A stretch of 64,000 nt of DNA from Opitutia bacterium (GTDB lineage Bacteria; Verrucomicrobiota; Verrucomicrobiia; Opitutales; Opitutaceae). Made by a program: the position numbers and the translations under genes. How positions within the stretch are numbered: the first letter of the stretch is position 1; each line of letters begins with the position of its first letter. The notes below the pieces were generated by a model. That model had not been told where the DNA came from. It ran no database searches and was given only the letters and a program-made list of their open reading frames with translations. Below, piece by piece: positions 35,776 through 45,032 of this stretch. Location: assembly GCA_947474365.1 (NCBI GenBank), contig CANJIU010000037.1:1-64000 (forward strand), given 5' to 3'.

Positions 35776-36813
35776 ATGAAAAAATACAACGTAGGCATCA
35801 TTGGTTTTGGCTGGGTCGCCACCGCGCACATCCCCGCCATCAACGCGACGACGCAGGGGCAGGTGACGGCGATCTATTCGTCGCGCCCGCAGAATTCCGC
35901 CGAGGTCAGCGCCCGCTACGGTGGCAAGATCACCTGTTACACCGATCTGAACCAGATGCTGGCGGATCCGAACATCCATGCGGTTTCGATCTGCAGTTAT
36001 CCCCACCAGCATGCCGACCACATCATCGCGGCGGCGAAGGCGGGAAAACACCTGATCATCGAAAAGCCGATCACGCTCTCCCTCGAGGATGCGAAGCGCG
36101 TCGCGGCTGCGGTGAAGGCGGCCGGGGTGAAATCCTGCGTCTGTTTCGAGTGCCGTTTCTCCAGCCAGTTCCTCTCGACCAAGGCGGTGATCGACCAAGG
36201 GCTCCTCGGCCAGATCCACTATGGCGAGGTCGACTACTACCATGGGATCGGTCCGTGGTACGGACAGTTCCGCTGGAACACCTCAAAGGAATCCGGCGGC
36301 AGCAGCCTGCTTTCCGCCGGCTGTCACGCGATGGATGCGCTGCTCCTCTGCATGGGCAGTGAGGTGGAGAGCATCACAAGCCAGTCTACGACGTCGTCGA
36401 ACGCCATCTTCCAGCAATACAACTACGCGACGACGAGCGTCTCCATTCTGCGCTTCAAGAACGGGGCGATTGGCAAGTGCGCGTCGGTGATCGATTGTCT
36501 GCAGCCGTATTATTTCCACACCCACCTCGTGGGCAGCGAAGGCAGCCTGCTCGACAACAAGTTTCACTCGACGAAGCTCGGTACGAACAAGCACAAGTGG
36601 AGCGAACTTTCGATGACGATGCTCGATTCGGGCGATGTCTCGGATCACCCCTACCAGGCCCAGTTCCAGGCGTTCTTCAACTCGATCGACTCGGGCGGGG
36701 TTATGCCGCTCACGTCTTTGGAAACTTCGATGAAATCGCACGTCGCGGTGCTTGCGGCGGACCTCTCGGCGCGGGAAAAACGGACGGTGCAGATCTCCGA
36801 GCTGAATGGCTGA
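35776..36813 (+). CDS. Gfo/Idh/MocA family oxidoreductase
   Basis: A 345-residue dehydrogenase beginning [20 protein letters not shown] (Rossmann). It has EKP ([19 protein letters not shown]) and a C-terminal domain with [33 protein letters not shown] and a conserved histidine. The ATG at 35776 is chosen because the upstream frame overlaps the previous gene without homology. It lies 43 bases after the PVC dehydrogenase stop and overlaps the PIG-L deacetylase by 8 bases, giving a tight operon with deacetylase and NagB-like genes. Likely substrate: an amino-sugar or keto-glycoside (inference from neighbours). Confidence 0.9.
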   Translation: MKKYNVGIIGFGWVATAHIPAINATTQGQVTAIYSSRPQNSAEVSARYGGKITCYTDLNQMLADPNIHAVSICSYPHQHADHIIAAAKAGKHLIIEKPITLSLEDAKRVAAAVKAAGVKSCVCFECRFSSQFLSTKAVIDQGLLGQIHYGEVDYYHGIGPWYGQFRWNTSKESGGSSLLSAGCHAMDALLLCMGSEVESITSQSTTSSNAIFQQYNYATTSVSILRFKNGAIGKCASVIDCLQPYYFHTHLVGSEGSLLDNKFHSTKLGTNKHKWSELSMTMLDSGDVSDHPYQAQFQAFFNSIDSGGVMPLTSLETSMKSHVAVLAADLSAREKRTVQISELNG

Positions 36814-37606
36814 GCACGCCGCCATCGCCGTCGCGGCGCATCCGGACGACATTGAGTTCATGATGGCCGGCACGCTCCTGCTGCTGCGGGAGGCCGGCTA
36901 TCGGACCCATTATCTGAACGTTTCGAGTGGCAACGGCGGCAGCCTCGTGCACGGCGGCGCCGCGCTCCGGCGGATTCGGCGAAACGAGGCGCGGGCCGCG
37001 GCGAAGGTGCTTGGCGCGGAGTACCACGAGAGCCACACCGATGACCTTGAGATCATCTACGCGATGCCGCTGCTGCGGGAACTGATCGCAGTGATGCGGG
37101 ACGTGCGGCCAACGATCGTCCTGACGCATTCGCCGCAGGATTACATGGAGGACCACACGAACACGTCTCGGCTGGCGGTCTCGGCCGCGTTTTCCCGCGG
37201 CATTCCCAATATCGCCTCGCGGCCCCGGCGGGCGGCGTGGGGGGGCGAGACCACGGTCTATCACGCGCTGCCCCACGGGCTGTGCGATCAGCTGCGGCGA
37301 CGCATCGTTCCGGGGGCATTTGTCGATACAACGTCCGTACAGAAGACAAAGCTCGCCGCGCTGGAGTGTCACGAGAGCCAGCACGGCTGGCTGCAAGCGT
37401 CACAGGGGATGAACTCCTACCTGCGTTCGATGGAGGAGACGGCCCGGAAGGTCGGGCGCCTGTCGCGGCGGTTCAAGGTGGCCGAGGGCTGGCGCCGCCA
37501 CTCGCACATGGGATTTTGTTCACCCGAGGCAGATCCATTGCGCGACGCGCTGGGGAAAAAATATCTCGTCAATCGCGCGTATGAGCGCGGCCTGGCGCGA
37601 GGCTGA
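36806..37606 (+). CDS. PIG-L/LmbE family deacetylase
   Basis: A 266-residue zinc-dependent N-deacetylase. The metal and catalytic motif [14 protein letters not shown] lies at residues 11-24 (H12, D14, D15), with a later [17 protein letters not shown] segment giving the third ligand region. Members remove the acetyl group from GlcNAc-containing molecules. It overlaps the preceding dehydrogenase by 8 bases and the following NagB-like frame lies 19 bases after its stop, so deacetylation followed by deamination/isomerisation of an amino sugar is the simplest reading. Confidence 0.9.
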   Translation: MAEHAAIAVAAHPDDIEFMMAGTLLLLREAGYRTHYLNVSSGNGGSLVHGGAALRRIRRNEARAAAKVLGAEYHESHTDDLEIIYAMPLLRELIAVMRDVRPTIVLTHSPQDYMEDHTNTSRLAVSAAFSRGIPNIASRPRRAAWGGETTVYHALPHGLCDQLRRRIVPGAFVDTTSVQKTKLAALECHESQHGWLQASQGMNSYLRSMEETARKVGRLSRRFKVAEGWRRHSHMGFCSPEADPLRDALGKKYLVNRAYERGLARG

Positions 37607-37625
37607 GCAAGCGCCCACCACCTTT

Positions 37626-38555
37626 ATGCCCAGAAAATTCAGCACGATCGCCCCCGATTGGTGGGACTACACGACCCTCGACAGCACATTGATCGAGGAG
37701 GCGGCGCGGCTCACGCCCGCCGACATGCAAAACCTCTCGCGCGACGGATTTCGCGTGGTCTTCTACGACACGCTGGAGGAATTCTACCTGGCGGAGGCGC
37801 TCGAATACATCACGGCCTGGCGACAGGCGACGGCGGACAATCCCGTCGGCATCTGCGGTCCCATTGGTCCGACCGAGCAGCTTCCGCTCGTGGCGCGCCT
37901 CGTGAATGAGCTCGGACTCTCACTCAAGCATGCGCATTTTTGGGGCATGGACGAGTGGTATGCCGACGGGGCCGAGGTCCCGGTCACGCACCCGCTGTCA
38001 TTTGAGCGCGCCGATCGGGAGTTGTGCTTCAACCGCATCCGCCGAGAACTCGCGATGCCGGAGGCGAACCTCCATTTTCCCAAAGCCACGCTCACTGCGT
38101 ACAAGAAGAGCTGGAAGGGCGTGCGCTGCGCCGTGATGCAAGGCGGCCAGGGCGACACCAAGCACTGGGCGTTCAACGATCCCGTGAAACGCGAGGGCGC
38201 ATATCGCGACGCGCCGCCGACGCCCGCGGAGTTTCGCAAGCTGGGAACGCGCGTGGTCGACCTTCACCCCGTTACGCTCGCGCAAAACGCCCGCACCTCC
38301 GGTGGCGGCAATATTTCGATGGTGCCGACGAAGGCGCTCACGGTCGGGCCGGCCGAGACTTGGAAGGCCGAAAAGGTTTCCATCTGGCAGGCCGGCATGC
38401 ACGACAGCCCGTTTGGCCAGCGGCTCACCACGCTGATGATCGGGAAACGGATTTCCGACAGCGCCGTGCCGATGTCGTTGCTCGCCGATCACCCAAATGT
38501 CCAATTCAATTTCTACCGCGGCGGGCTCGGTTCCTGTCAGGTCGAGATGCACTGA
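37626..38555 (+). CDS. Glucosamine-6-phosphate deaminase-like protein (NagB fold), divergent
   Basis: A 309-residue protein of the NagB/RpiA/6-phosphogluconolactonase fold. FWGMDEWY (D109-E110) corresponds to the NMDEY catalytic motif of Nag[18 protein letters not shown] matches the lid/histidine region, and [16 protein letters not shown] (D177, H180) matches the GxGxDGHIAFNEP motif. Differences: an extra residue separates the aspartate and histidine, NDP replaces NEP, and [11 protein letters not shown] replaces the usual phosphate-loop GGTP. The enzyme may therefore use an unphosphorylated or different amino sugar. I chose the ATG at 37626; an upstream ATG at 37581 overlaps the deacetylase. 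Confidence 0.82.
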   Translation: MPRKFSTIAPDWWDYTTLDSTLIEEAARLTPADMQNLSRDGFRVVFYDTLEEFYLAEALEYITAWRQATADNPVGICGPIGPTEQLPLVARLVNELGLSLKHAHFWGMDEWYADGAEVPVTHPLSFERADRELCFNRIRRELAMPEANLHFPKATLTAYKKSWKGVRCAVMQGGQGDTKHWAFNDPVKREGAYRDAPPTPAEFRKLGTRVVDLHPVTLAQNARTSGGGNISMVPTKALTVGPAETWKAEKVSIWQAGMHDSPFGQRLTTLMIGKRISDSAVPMSLLADHPNVQFNFYRGGLGSCQVEMH

Positions 38556-38572
38556 TCCGTGACCCGCTTCCC

Positions 38573-39409
38573 ATGATTCTCCGCTGCCTTGTCCTATTCG
38601 GCGCGCTGTGCGCGCTCCGCTGCTCCGCTCTTGCTGCCGATGTCGCCACTCCGATCACTCCGCGCGAAAAGATCGTGCTGTTCAACGGCAAGGATCTCTC
38701 AAACTTCACAACTTGGGAGACGGTGCACGGCAAGGCGGACCCGGAGCGGGTATTCACCGTCGTCGATCAGATCGACGGTGCGCCGGCGATTCGTTGCAGT
38801 GGGAAGTATTTCGGCGGGGTCATCACCAAGGAGCGATATGCCAATTACCGGTTTTCCCTGGAGTTTCGGTGGGGCCTCGTGACCTGGGAGCCGCGCAAGG
38901 ACAAGGCACGTGACGCCGGTGTGCTCTTCCATTGCCAGGGGGAGGAGGGCAATTACTCGAAGGCGTTCAACGGGGCCTGGATGAGGTCGGTCGAGTTTCA
39001 GATCATCGAAGGAGGCACCGGCGACATTCTGCTCGTCGGTGGTTACGATCGGGGAAACCCGGAGCCGATCGCGCCAGTGATGAAGACGAAGGTGACGCCC
39101 GGAACAAAGCGCTGGAACCCCAACGGCGTGGAGGGTGAGTTCACGCGGGCGCGGATCGATTGGCTGCGACGCGATCCGGAATGGAAGGATGTGCTCGGAT
39201 TTCGCGGTAAGGCGGACGCGGAGAAACCGCTTGGCCAATGGAACCGGATCGAGGCGATCGTCGACGGCGGAAACGTCGTCTATTTTGTGAACGGCGAAAA
39301 GGTCAACGAAGGCTGGGCTGGTTCGTTCAAAGAAGGACGAATCCTTCTCCAGTCTGAAGGCGCCGAGATATTTTACCGCAACGTTGAACTGAACCCTCTG
39401 AAAAAGTAA
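38573..39409 (+). CDS. Secreted DUF1080 (3-keto-glycoside hydrolase family) protein
   Basis: A 278-residue exported protein with signal peptide about 1-22 (MILRCLVLFGALCALRCSAL). A single DUF1080 (PF06439, 3-keto-disaccharide hydrolase) concanavalin-like domain follows (REKIVLFNGKDLSNFTTWE, RDAGVLFHCQGEEGNY, SVEFQIIEGGTGD, WNRIEAIVDGGNVVYFVNGEKVNEG). The family hydrolyses 3-keto-glycosides produced by oxidation of sugar C3. It lies 17 bases after the NagB-like gene and 42 bases before the permease. Together with the secreted heme dehydrogenase at 32919 it would fit a 3-keto-glycoside route. Confidence 0.88.
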   Translation: MILRCLVLFGALCALRCSALAADVATPITPREKIVLFNGKDLSNFTTWETVHGKADPERVFTVVDQIDGAPAIRCSGKYFGGVITKERYANYRFSLEFRWGLVTWEPRKDKARDAGVLFHCQGEEGNYSKAFNGAWMRSVEFQIIEGGTGDILLVGGYDRGNPEPIAPVMKTKVTPGTKRWNPNGVEGEFTRARIDWLRRDPEWKDVLGFRGKADAEKPLGQWNRIEAIVDGGNVVYFVNGEKVNEGWAGSFKEGRILLQSEGAEIFYRNVELNPLKK

Positions 39410-39451
39410 CCCGTCGGCCGTCCCCGTTTTTTCCCCCAGCCCCCAACCGCC

Positions 39452-40693
39452 ATGTCCACCCATTCGCAATCCGCCATCAAACTCCGGCTCTGCATCTTCA
39501 TGTTTCTCCAGTATTTCATCTGGGGATCGTGGTATGTGAGCATGGGCACCTATATGGCCACCACGCTCAAGTTCGGCGGCGAACAGATTGGCGCGGCCTA
39601 TGGTGCCTTCGCCATCGGGGCGATGATCTCTCCATTTTTCGTCGGCCTGATCGCGGATCGGTTCTTCGCTTCGGAAAAACTGCTCGCGGCCCTCGGTATC
39701 TTGGGCGGAGCGGCGCTGTGCTGCCTGCCGCGCCTGCACGAGTTTTCTTCGTTCTATCCGATGCTCATCGCGTACTGCGCGCTCTACGTGCCGACGCTGG
39801 CCCTGGGAAACTCCCTTTCGCTCCACCACCTGGCCAACGCCAAGAGCGACTTTCCGCGAGTGAAGATCTTTTCCGCGGTCGGTTGGATTGGGGGGCTCTT
39901 CACGCTCAGCGCCATCAAGGGCGAGCAGTCGGCGGTGCAATTCTACCTCGCGGGTGGCGTGTCGATTCTGTTCGGGCTGTTTTCGTTGAGCCTGCCGCAT
40001 ACCCCACCGAAGAAAACCGGCGCAAATGTCAGCATCGGAGAAATCCTGGGTTTCGACGCCTTGGCTCTGCTGAAGAAACCGTCGTTCGCCATCTTCATCA
40101 TCTGCATGTTTCTGATCTGCATCCCGCTTTATTTCTACTTCGTGATGCTCGGAATCTACCTCACGGAACTGAAATGGGACTACATGGCGGTGAAGACGTC
40201 GCTGGCCCAGGTTTCCGACGTCATCTTCCTCTTCCTGCTCCCGGTGTTTTTGCGGCGCTTCGGTTACAAGACGACCATCTTCATCGGCATCCTTTGCTGG
40301 GTGACGCGCTACTTCCTGCTCGCCGGCAGCGTGAACTTCGCGGACTCGAAAACGCTGCTGATCTATGCGGCCATTTTGCTCCACGGGGTTTGCTATGACT
40401 TCCTCTTCATCGCCGGCCAGCTCTACGTTGATGCCGAGTCGAACGAGCGGATTCGTGGCGCCGCGCAGGGGCTGATCGCCTTCATCCTCTGGGGGGTGGG
40501 CGCGTTTGTCGGCACGATGCTCGCCGGAAAGGTCCTCGCGGCCAACAAACTGGCGACGGCGCAGGGCGGTCTGACTTACGATTGGTCCAAGATTTGGATG
40601 ACGCCCGCCATCGGTGCGACCGTCGTGATGGTGGTGTTCCTGATTTTCTTCCGGGAACCGGTGAAGAAAGACGCCGGGGCAGTGGCGGGCTGA
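39452..40693 (+). CDS. Nucleoside:H+ symporter-family (NHS) MFS permease
   Basis: A 413-residue inner-membrane permease with about 12 transmembrane helices. N-terminal family features are LRLCIFMFLQYFIWGSWYVSMGTYM and IGAMISPFFVGLIADRFFASEKLLA. A central cytoplasmic loop lies near 195-215, and the C-terminal half has GQLYVDAESNERIRGAAQGLIAFILWGVG. It matches the NupG/XapB-like family, which in Bacteroidota and Verrucomicrobia often accompanies sugar rather than nucleoside genes. As the last gene of the deacetylase/NagB/DUF1080 run it is the likely uptake system for the released sugar. The convergent gene ends 25 bases later. Confidence 0.88.
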   Translation: MSTHSQSAIKLRLCIFMFLQYFIWGSWYVSMGTYMATTLKFGGEQIGAAYGAFAIGAMISPFFVGLIADRFFASEKLLAALGILGGAALCCLPRLHEFSSFYPMLIAYCALYVPTLALGNSLSLHHLANAKSDFPRVKIFSAVGWIGGLFTLSAIKGEQSAVQFYLAGGVSILFGLFSLSLPHTPPKKTGANVSIGEILGFDALALLKKPSFAIFIICMFLICIPLYFYFVMLGIYLTELKWDYMAVKTSLAQVSDVIFLFLLPVFLRRFGYKTTIFIGILCWVTRYFLLAGSVNFADSKTLLIYAAILLHGVCYDFLFIAGQLYVDAESNERIRGAAQGLIAFILWGVGAFVGTMLAGKVLAANKLATAQGGLTYDWSKIWMTPAIGATVVMVVFLIFFREPVKKDAGAVAG

Positions 40694-40718
40694 CCGCCAC
40701 TGTGGCGTCGGGCGCCGC

Positions 40719-41450
40719 TCAGAGTTCCTTGATGCTGATATTGCGGAACTGCACGAGGCTCGAGGCGGGCGAATATTTTCCGTCCTTGAAGCCGCCGTGG
40801 TGCTGGAGGGCGAGCGGGCCCTTTTCCGGCACGCCCGGGAGTTGCGCGTTCTTGATCACGGTCTCGCCGTTGAGCACCACCGTCAGGCGGTCGCCCTTCA
40901 GCGTGATTTCAAAGGAATTCCATTCGCCGACCGGCTTGTCGGCGCGGATCTTTGGCGTTACGCCTGCCCGCACTTCGGGCGGCATTTTTTGATCCATGCG
41001 GTAGCCGTAGACCTCGCCGGAGCCAATCGGCCAGCACCAGATGTTGAGCTGGGCCTTGCTTGTACCGCGCAGATAGATTCCGGAATCGGCATTCGCCGTG
41101 GGGGTGATGATGTCTTTGCCGTCGGGGCCCTTCTTGTGTGTGCCGTCCGGGAGCACGGTGGGAACAGGATAGAGCCCGGTGGTCTCCTTGATCCGCCAGT
41201 CAATCTTCAGGACGAAATCCTTGTACTCCTTCTCGCTCCAGAGGTGCTTTTCGCCCGGCGCCTCACTGCGTGCATCGTAGTCGATCACGCCGTTCAGGAC
41301 TTTCCAGTGGCCGTTGTCGCCCGCCGGGATTTTCCATCCGGCGAGATCGCGACCATTGAAGAGCGAGCTGAAACCCGCGGGGGCGGCGGAGGCGCTGAGG
41401 CCGAGTGTGAAAAGGGCCAGGGTGAAGGATGCGGAGCGGAGGAGTTTCAT
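40719..41450 (-). CDS. Secreted DUF1080 (3-keto-glycoside hydrolase family) protein
   Basis: A 243-residue protein with signal peptide about 1-22 (MKLLRSASFTLALFTLGLSA). The DUF1080 domain covers the rest (GFSSLFNGRDLAGWKIPAGDNGHW, DFVLKIDWRIKETTGLYPVPTV, NADSGIYLRGTSKAQLNIWCWP, WNSFEITLKGDRLTVVLNGE). It is shorter than the neighbouring DUF1080 protein at 38573 and shares the fold rather than close sequence. It is convergent with the permease, so it is not part of that operon, but its position suggests related substrates. Confidence 0.87.
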   Translation of the reverse strand: MKLLRSASFTLALFTLGLSASAAPAGFSSLFNGRDLAGWKIPAGDNGHWKVLNGVIDYDARSEAPGEKHLWSEKEYKDFVLKIDWRIKETTGLYPVPTVLPDGTHKKGPDGKDIITPTANADSGIYLRGTSKAQLNIWCWPIGSGEVYGYRMDQKMPPEVRAGVTPKIRADKPVGEWNSFEITLKGDRLTVVLNGETVIKNAQLPGVPEKGPLALQHHGGFKDGKYSPASSLVQFRNISIKEL

Positions 41451-41701
41451 CAGGGAGGGAGGTTGAAAATAACGGGAGGGGATTGGCTGGAGCCGGATTC
41501 ACCTTTATCCGCGTAAATTTGTCGAACCGGATTCCGGTTGGGCTCGCAGGGCGAAATCGGCGATGGCGTTGTCATCGCCGGTCGTCTCTGCCGTGGTCCA
41601 ACTTGAATTACGGGCGACGAAGTGAAACCAAGGAGGGCGTGGTGCGGGCCGCCGGGCGGATGTTCCGGGGCGTCTGGCTCACGTCGACACGCTTTTCCGG
41701 C
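41451..41701. other. Intergenic region between DUF1080 and antiporter genes
   Basis: 251 bases upstream of the DUF1080 gene. The region contains two small palindromes: aaccgg-att-ccggtt at 41525-41539 and ggcgatg-(7)-catcgcc at 41559-41579. No gene is supportable. Either element could be an operator for the minus-strand DUF1080 gene. Confidence 0.4.
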
Positions 41702-43522
41702 TTACGGAGACTTCGGCGGGGGCAGGTCACTCGCGAACATCCGCTCGAACGCCTCGATTTGGAGGCGCGCGTTCTTGAAGTACGCTTCGTCGTCGTCCCA
41801 GTACTGCGCGAGGTCCCGCAGGCCGTTTTCGTCGTGCTGCTTGAAGAGGTGGGCCGCGCGCCGTGCCTGCTCGTCCGGGATGCCAAGGGAGCGCATCACG
41901 TCGGTGCCGAGATCCAGCGAGCTGCCGACCGTCTCCCGGTAGAAATGCTGCACGCCGCGCTTCTGGAATTCGTAGGCGTGGACCCGGCCCGCCGCGCGGG
42001 CGAAAATATGCAGATGCGGGAAGTGCTTCTTCACCGTTTCCACGAGTTGCACGGCCTTGGCCTCGTCGTCGATCGCGATCACGATCAGCTTTGCCCGCGC
42101 CGCGCCCGCGGCATGGAGCAGGTCGAGGCGTGTGGCGTCGCCGTAGAACACCTTGATTCCAAGGCGCCGGATGATTTCCACGTGCTCGGCGTCGAGATCG
42201 AGCACGGTCGTGCCGATCTGGCTGGCCCGCAGCAGGCGGCCGACGATATGACCGAAACGTCCGAATCCCGCGATAATGACGGGGTTCTCCTGCGCCGACG
42301 CGTCGATCCGGTCGGCGGGACGCTCCGGACCCTTTGGCCGGGAAAACCGCGGCTGGACGAACCGCTCGTTGATCACGAACATCAGGGGTGTGACCGCCAT
42401 CGAGAGCGCGACGGTGGCAGTGAGCAGCGATGCCTGGTCGGCAGTCAGCACGTCGTGATCGACGACAAAGGTGAGCAGCACAAACGCGAACTCACCGCCT
42501 TGCGCGAGGGCGAAGCTGAAGAGCAGGCCTTCCGGCGTCGCGAGGCGGAAGAGGCGCGAGAGCGCAAAGAGGACGACAAACTTGACCGCGAGCAGCGCCA
42601 CAACAAGACCGGCGATCAGAGCGGTTTGCGAGCGGAGCAGTCCGAAGTCGATGTTGGCTCCGACGGTGATGAAAAACAGCCCGAGCAGCAATCCCTTGAA
42701 GGGCTCGACGTCAGTCTCAAGTTCGTGCCGGTATTCGCTGTTGGCGAGCACGACGCCGGCGACAAACGTGCCGAGCGCGGCCGAGAGCCCGACCAGTTGC
42801 ATGATCAGCGATATGCCGATGACGAGCAGCAGCGCGGCGGCGGTGAAGAGTTCCCGCAACTCCGTTCGCGCCACGGCCCGAAAGAGCGGATTGACCACGT
42901 TTCGGCCCACAAACACGACGGTGGCGACGGCGAGGATCACCAGGGCCCCCTGATGCCAGCCGGGCAAGGCGGCGATGCCGGATGGCGCGGGTGCGTTCGG
43001 GGATTTTTCCGCGGAGAGCAGGGGCAGAAGCGCGAGAATGGGGATGACCGCAATGTCCTGAAACAGCAGCACGGAAAACGAGGCCTCGCCGGCGGGTGTC
43101 TTGAGTTGACCACGCTCCTGCAGCGATTGCAGGACGATCGCGGTCGACGACATCGCGAGGATCAATCCGGCCGCAAACGCCACGCGCGCGTCCACGCCGA
43201 GTGCGATGCCGATCAGGGCCACCACCGCGGCGGTGCCGAGCACCTGCAGCCCGCCAAGTCCGACGAGCTTGCGACGCATTTCCCAGAGCCGCGCCGGCTG
43301 CAATTCCAAGCCGACAAGGAAGAGCATCATCACGACACCGAACTCGGCGAAGTGCATCACGTCGTCGGCGTGTTCGCCGACGAGGCTCAACGCGTGGGGG
43401 CCGATCAGCGCGCCCGCGAGCAGGTAACCCAGGACGGACCCGAGCCCGAAACGTTTGGCGAGCGGCACGGCGATCACCGCGGCGGCGAGATAGACGAAGG
43501 CGTGGGAAAGGACAGAATCCAT
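41702..43522 (-). CDS. CPA2-family cation:proton antiporter, KefB/KefC-like
   Basis: A 606-residue inner-membrane protein. About 12 hydrophobic helices fill residues 1-385 (LGYLLAGALIGPHALSLV, MMLFLVGLELQPARLWEMRRKL, SVLLFQDIAVIPILALLPLL, DVEPFKGLLLGLFFITVGANIDFGL). A cytoplasmic RCK/TrkA-N domain follows from about 408 (PVIIAGFGRFGHIVGRLLR, VFYGDATRLDLLHAAG). KefB/C proteins exchange K+ for H+ under electrophile stress and bind NAD(H)/glutathione in the RCK domain. No KefF/KefG ancillary gene is nearby. It looks like housekeeping amid the sugar loci and is divergent from a sialidase-fold gene 160 bases away. Confidence 0.9.
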   Translation of the reverse strand: MDSVLSHAFVYLAAAVIAVPLAKRFGLGSVLGYLLAGALIGPHALSLVGEHADDVMHFAEFGVVMMLFLVGLELQPARLWEMRRKLVGLGGLQVLGTAAVVALIGIALGVDARVAFAAGLILAMSSTAIVLQSLQERGQLKTPAGEASFSVLLFQDIAVIPILALLPLLSAEKSPNAPAPSGIAALPGWHQGALVILAVATVVFVGRNVVNPLFRAVARTELRELFTAAALLLVIGISLIMQLVGLSAALGTFVAGVVLANSEYRHELETDVEPFKGLLLGLFFITVGANIDFGLLRSQTALIAGLVVALLAVKFVVLFALSRLFRLATPEGLLFSFALAQGGEFAFVLLTFVVDHDVLTADQASLLTATVALSMAVTPLMFVINERFVQPRFSRPKGPERPADRIDASAQENPVIIAGFGRFGHIVGRLLRASQIGTTVLDLDAEHVEIIRRLGIKVFYGDATRLDLLHAAGAARAKLIVIAIDDEAKAVQLVETVKKHFPHLHIFARAAGRVHAYEFQKRGVQHFYRETVGSSLDLGTDVMRSLGIPDEQARRAAHLFKQHDENGLRDLAQYWDDDEAYFKNARLQIEAFERMFASDLPPPKSP

Positions 43523-43682
43523 GGGAGAACCGGGGCCCGGCGTGGGCCAACCGCTAACTGGAACTCCCCGCGGTGCAAGCGGCGTCGCTGCCGGGCCGAG
43601 GGGGCCGCCCGAGTCGTTGGATCCCGAAGGATACCACCGGGGCGGGCTTGGCGGCCGCGAGCGCTAACAGTGTATTTGATCC

Positions 43683-44870
43683 ATGTCCCATCCCTTCGTG
43701 AAAACACTCCGGCGAATACTTTTCTCCACAGGTCTGGCGTTGGGTTTGGCGGTGGCGTTTGGCGCGGATCCGGCGGATGCGAACGTGAAGGGCGTGCGAC
43801 CGAAATTGGCGTTTCCCAAGACGGTCGACCTGTCTCGGGATCCGGCTCGTCAAACGGTGATCGCCCAAGGGACGGCGGAAACGTATCAGGGCCACCCGAC
43901 GACGGTGCTGCTGCCGGACGGAAAGACGATGTATTGCGTGTGGACGATCAACCACGGGGGACCGTGCGGGCCGATGAAGCGCAGCGACGACGGCGGGCGT
44001 ACCTGGAGTGACCTGCTGCCGGTTCCGGAAAATTGGAAGACGACCAAGAACTGCCCGACGATCTATCGGCTGACCGATCCCAAGGGAGTGGCGCGACTCG
44101 TGGTGTTCGCGGGGACGGGGCCGGCGGGTGACATGAACCAATCTCATTCGCTCGATGACGGCCGGACTTGGACCCCGATGCAGGGCAACGGGCTCGTCAC
44201 GGTCATGCCGTTTTGCTCGATTACCCCGATTGAGGGCGGAAAGAAACTGCTCGGACTCTCCAACATCCGGCGGCCCGGAGAGAAGGTCGAGGCGCGCTCC
44301 AATGTGCTGGCGCAGAGCGTTTCCTCCGACGGCGGCCTCAGTTGGACGCCTTGGCGCGTGATTCTTGATTTGCCCGGACTCAAGCCGTGCGAGCCGTGGG
44401 CTGTGCGTTCGCCAAACGGACGGCAGTTGCTTTGTCTGATCCGGGAGAATGATCGGCGGCAGGCGCTCTACATGACGAGTGATGACGAGGGGCAAACCTG
44501 GTCTGTTTCGAAGCCGCTTCCGCCCGGGCTTTTGGGCGACCGTCACGCCGCACGTTACGCGCCCGACGGCCGATTGGTCGTGTGTTTTCGCGACACCGGA
44601 GGTGCCTACGGGAGCCCAACTTCGACGCATTTCGTCGCATGGGTCGGGACGTACGACGATATTACCGGCGGGCGCGATGGTCAGTATCGCGTGAAGTTGC
44701 TGCACAGTTTCAAGGGCGGTGACAACGGCTACCCGGGCGTGGAAGTGCTGCCGGACGGGACATTGGTTGCGACGACCTATGTCAAGTATCGCGAAGGGCC
44801 GGAGAAAAACTCCGTCGTGAGCACGCGGTTCACGCTCGCCGAAACCGACCGGTTGGCGGGGCGGCGTTGA
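43683..44870 (+). CDS. Secreted sialidase-fold (BNR repeat) protein 1
   Basis: A 395-residue exported protein (signal peptide to about 28). A six-bladed propeller is marked by four Asp-boxes: RSDDGGRTWSDL near 100, LDDGRTWTPM near 158, SDGGLSWTPW near 220 and SDDEGQTWSV near 266. Additional lines are GNGYPG-type (GDNGYPGVEVLPDGTLVATTYVKY). Family annotation is neuraminidase/exo-alpha-sialidase, but I see no clear FRIP arginine motif, so true sialidase activity is doubtful; many such PVC proteins act on other glycosides. It opens the plus-strand run to 51983 and is followed by two small hairpins. Confidence 0.82.
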   Translation: MSHPFVKTLRRILFSTGLALGLAVAFGADPADANVKGVRPKLAFPKTVDLSRDPARQTVIAQGTAETYQGHPTTVLLPDGKTMYCVWTINHGGPCGPMKRSDDGGRTWSDLLPVPENWKTTKNCPTIYRLTDPKGVARLVVFAGTGPAGDMNQSHSLDDGRTWTPMQGNGLVTVMPFCSITPIEGGKKLLGLSNIRRPGEKVEARSNVLAQSVSSDGGLSWTPWRVILDLPGLKPCEPWAVRSPNGRQLLCLIRENDRRQALYMTSDDEGQTWSVSKPLPPGLLGDRHAARYAPDGRLVVCFRDTGGAYGSPTSTHFVAWVGTYDDITGGRDGQYRVKLLHSFKGGDNGYPGVEVLPDGTLVATTYVKYREGPEKNSVVSTRFTLAETDRLAGRR

Positions 44871-44871
44871 G

Positions 44872-44889
44872 CGCTCATCGAAATGAGCG
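44872..44889. terminator. Short hairpin after sialidase-fold gene 1
   Basis: The stem is cgctcat (44872-44878) and atgagcg (44883-44889) with a cgaa tetraloop, starting just after the TGA stop. There is no T-run, so it may protect the 3' end rather than terminate. Confidence 0.4.
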
Positions 44890-44947
44890 TCACGCCGGAA
44901 CCAAAATGGAAATTCGGCGTGCTGCCAGAGACGGTCGCCGCTCCATT

Positions 44948-44967
44948 GGTCTCCGGAGGAGACCTTT
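44948..44967 (+). terminator. Candidate intrinsic terminator
   Basis: A 7-base perfect stem ggtctcc/ggagacc (44948-44954 and 44958-44964) with a three-base loop is followed directly by ttt. The T-run is short, so termination is possible but weak. Confidence 0.4.
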
Positions 44968-45032
44968 AGGCGGGAGTTGTTTTTCGGGCGTGATGCGCGC
45001 TGTTTGGCACCACCGGAAATGAAACGGATTTC

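Noticed and set aside
41429-44011. 860-residue plus-strand open frame
   Set aside because: It is antisense to the KefB/C antiporter for most of its length and crosses two unrelated genes; the real coding strand is minus until 43522.
43554-44705. 383-residue minus-strand open frame
   Set aside because: It lies opposite the sialidase-fold gene with four Asp-boxes; no independent motif.
43683-44870. Calling the BNR protein a true sialidase
   Set aside because: Asp-boxes only show the fold; I could not find the FRIP arginine motif or a complete catalytic set, so only the fold is annotated.
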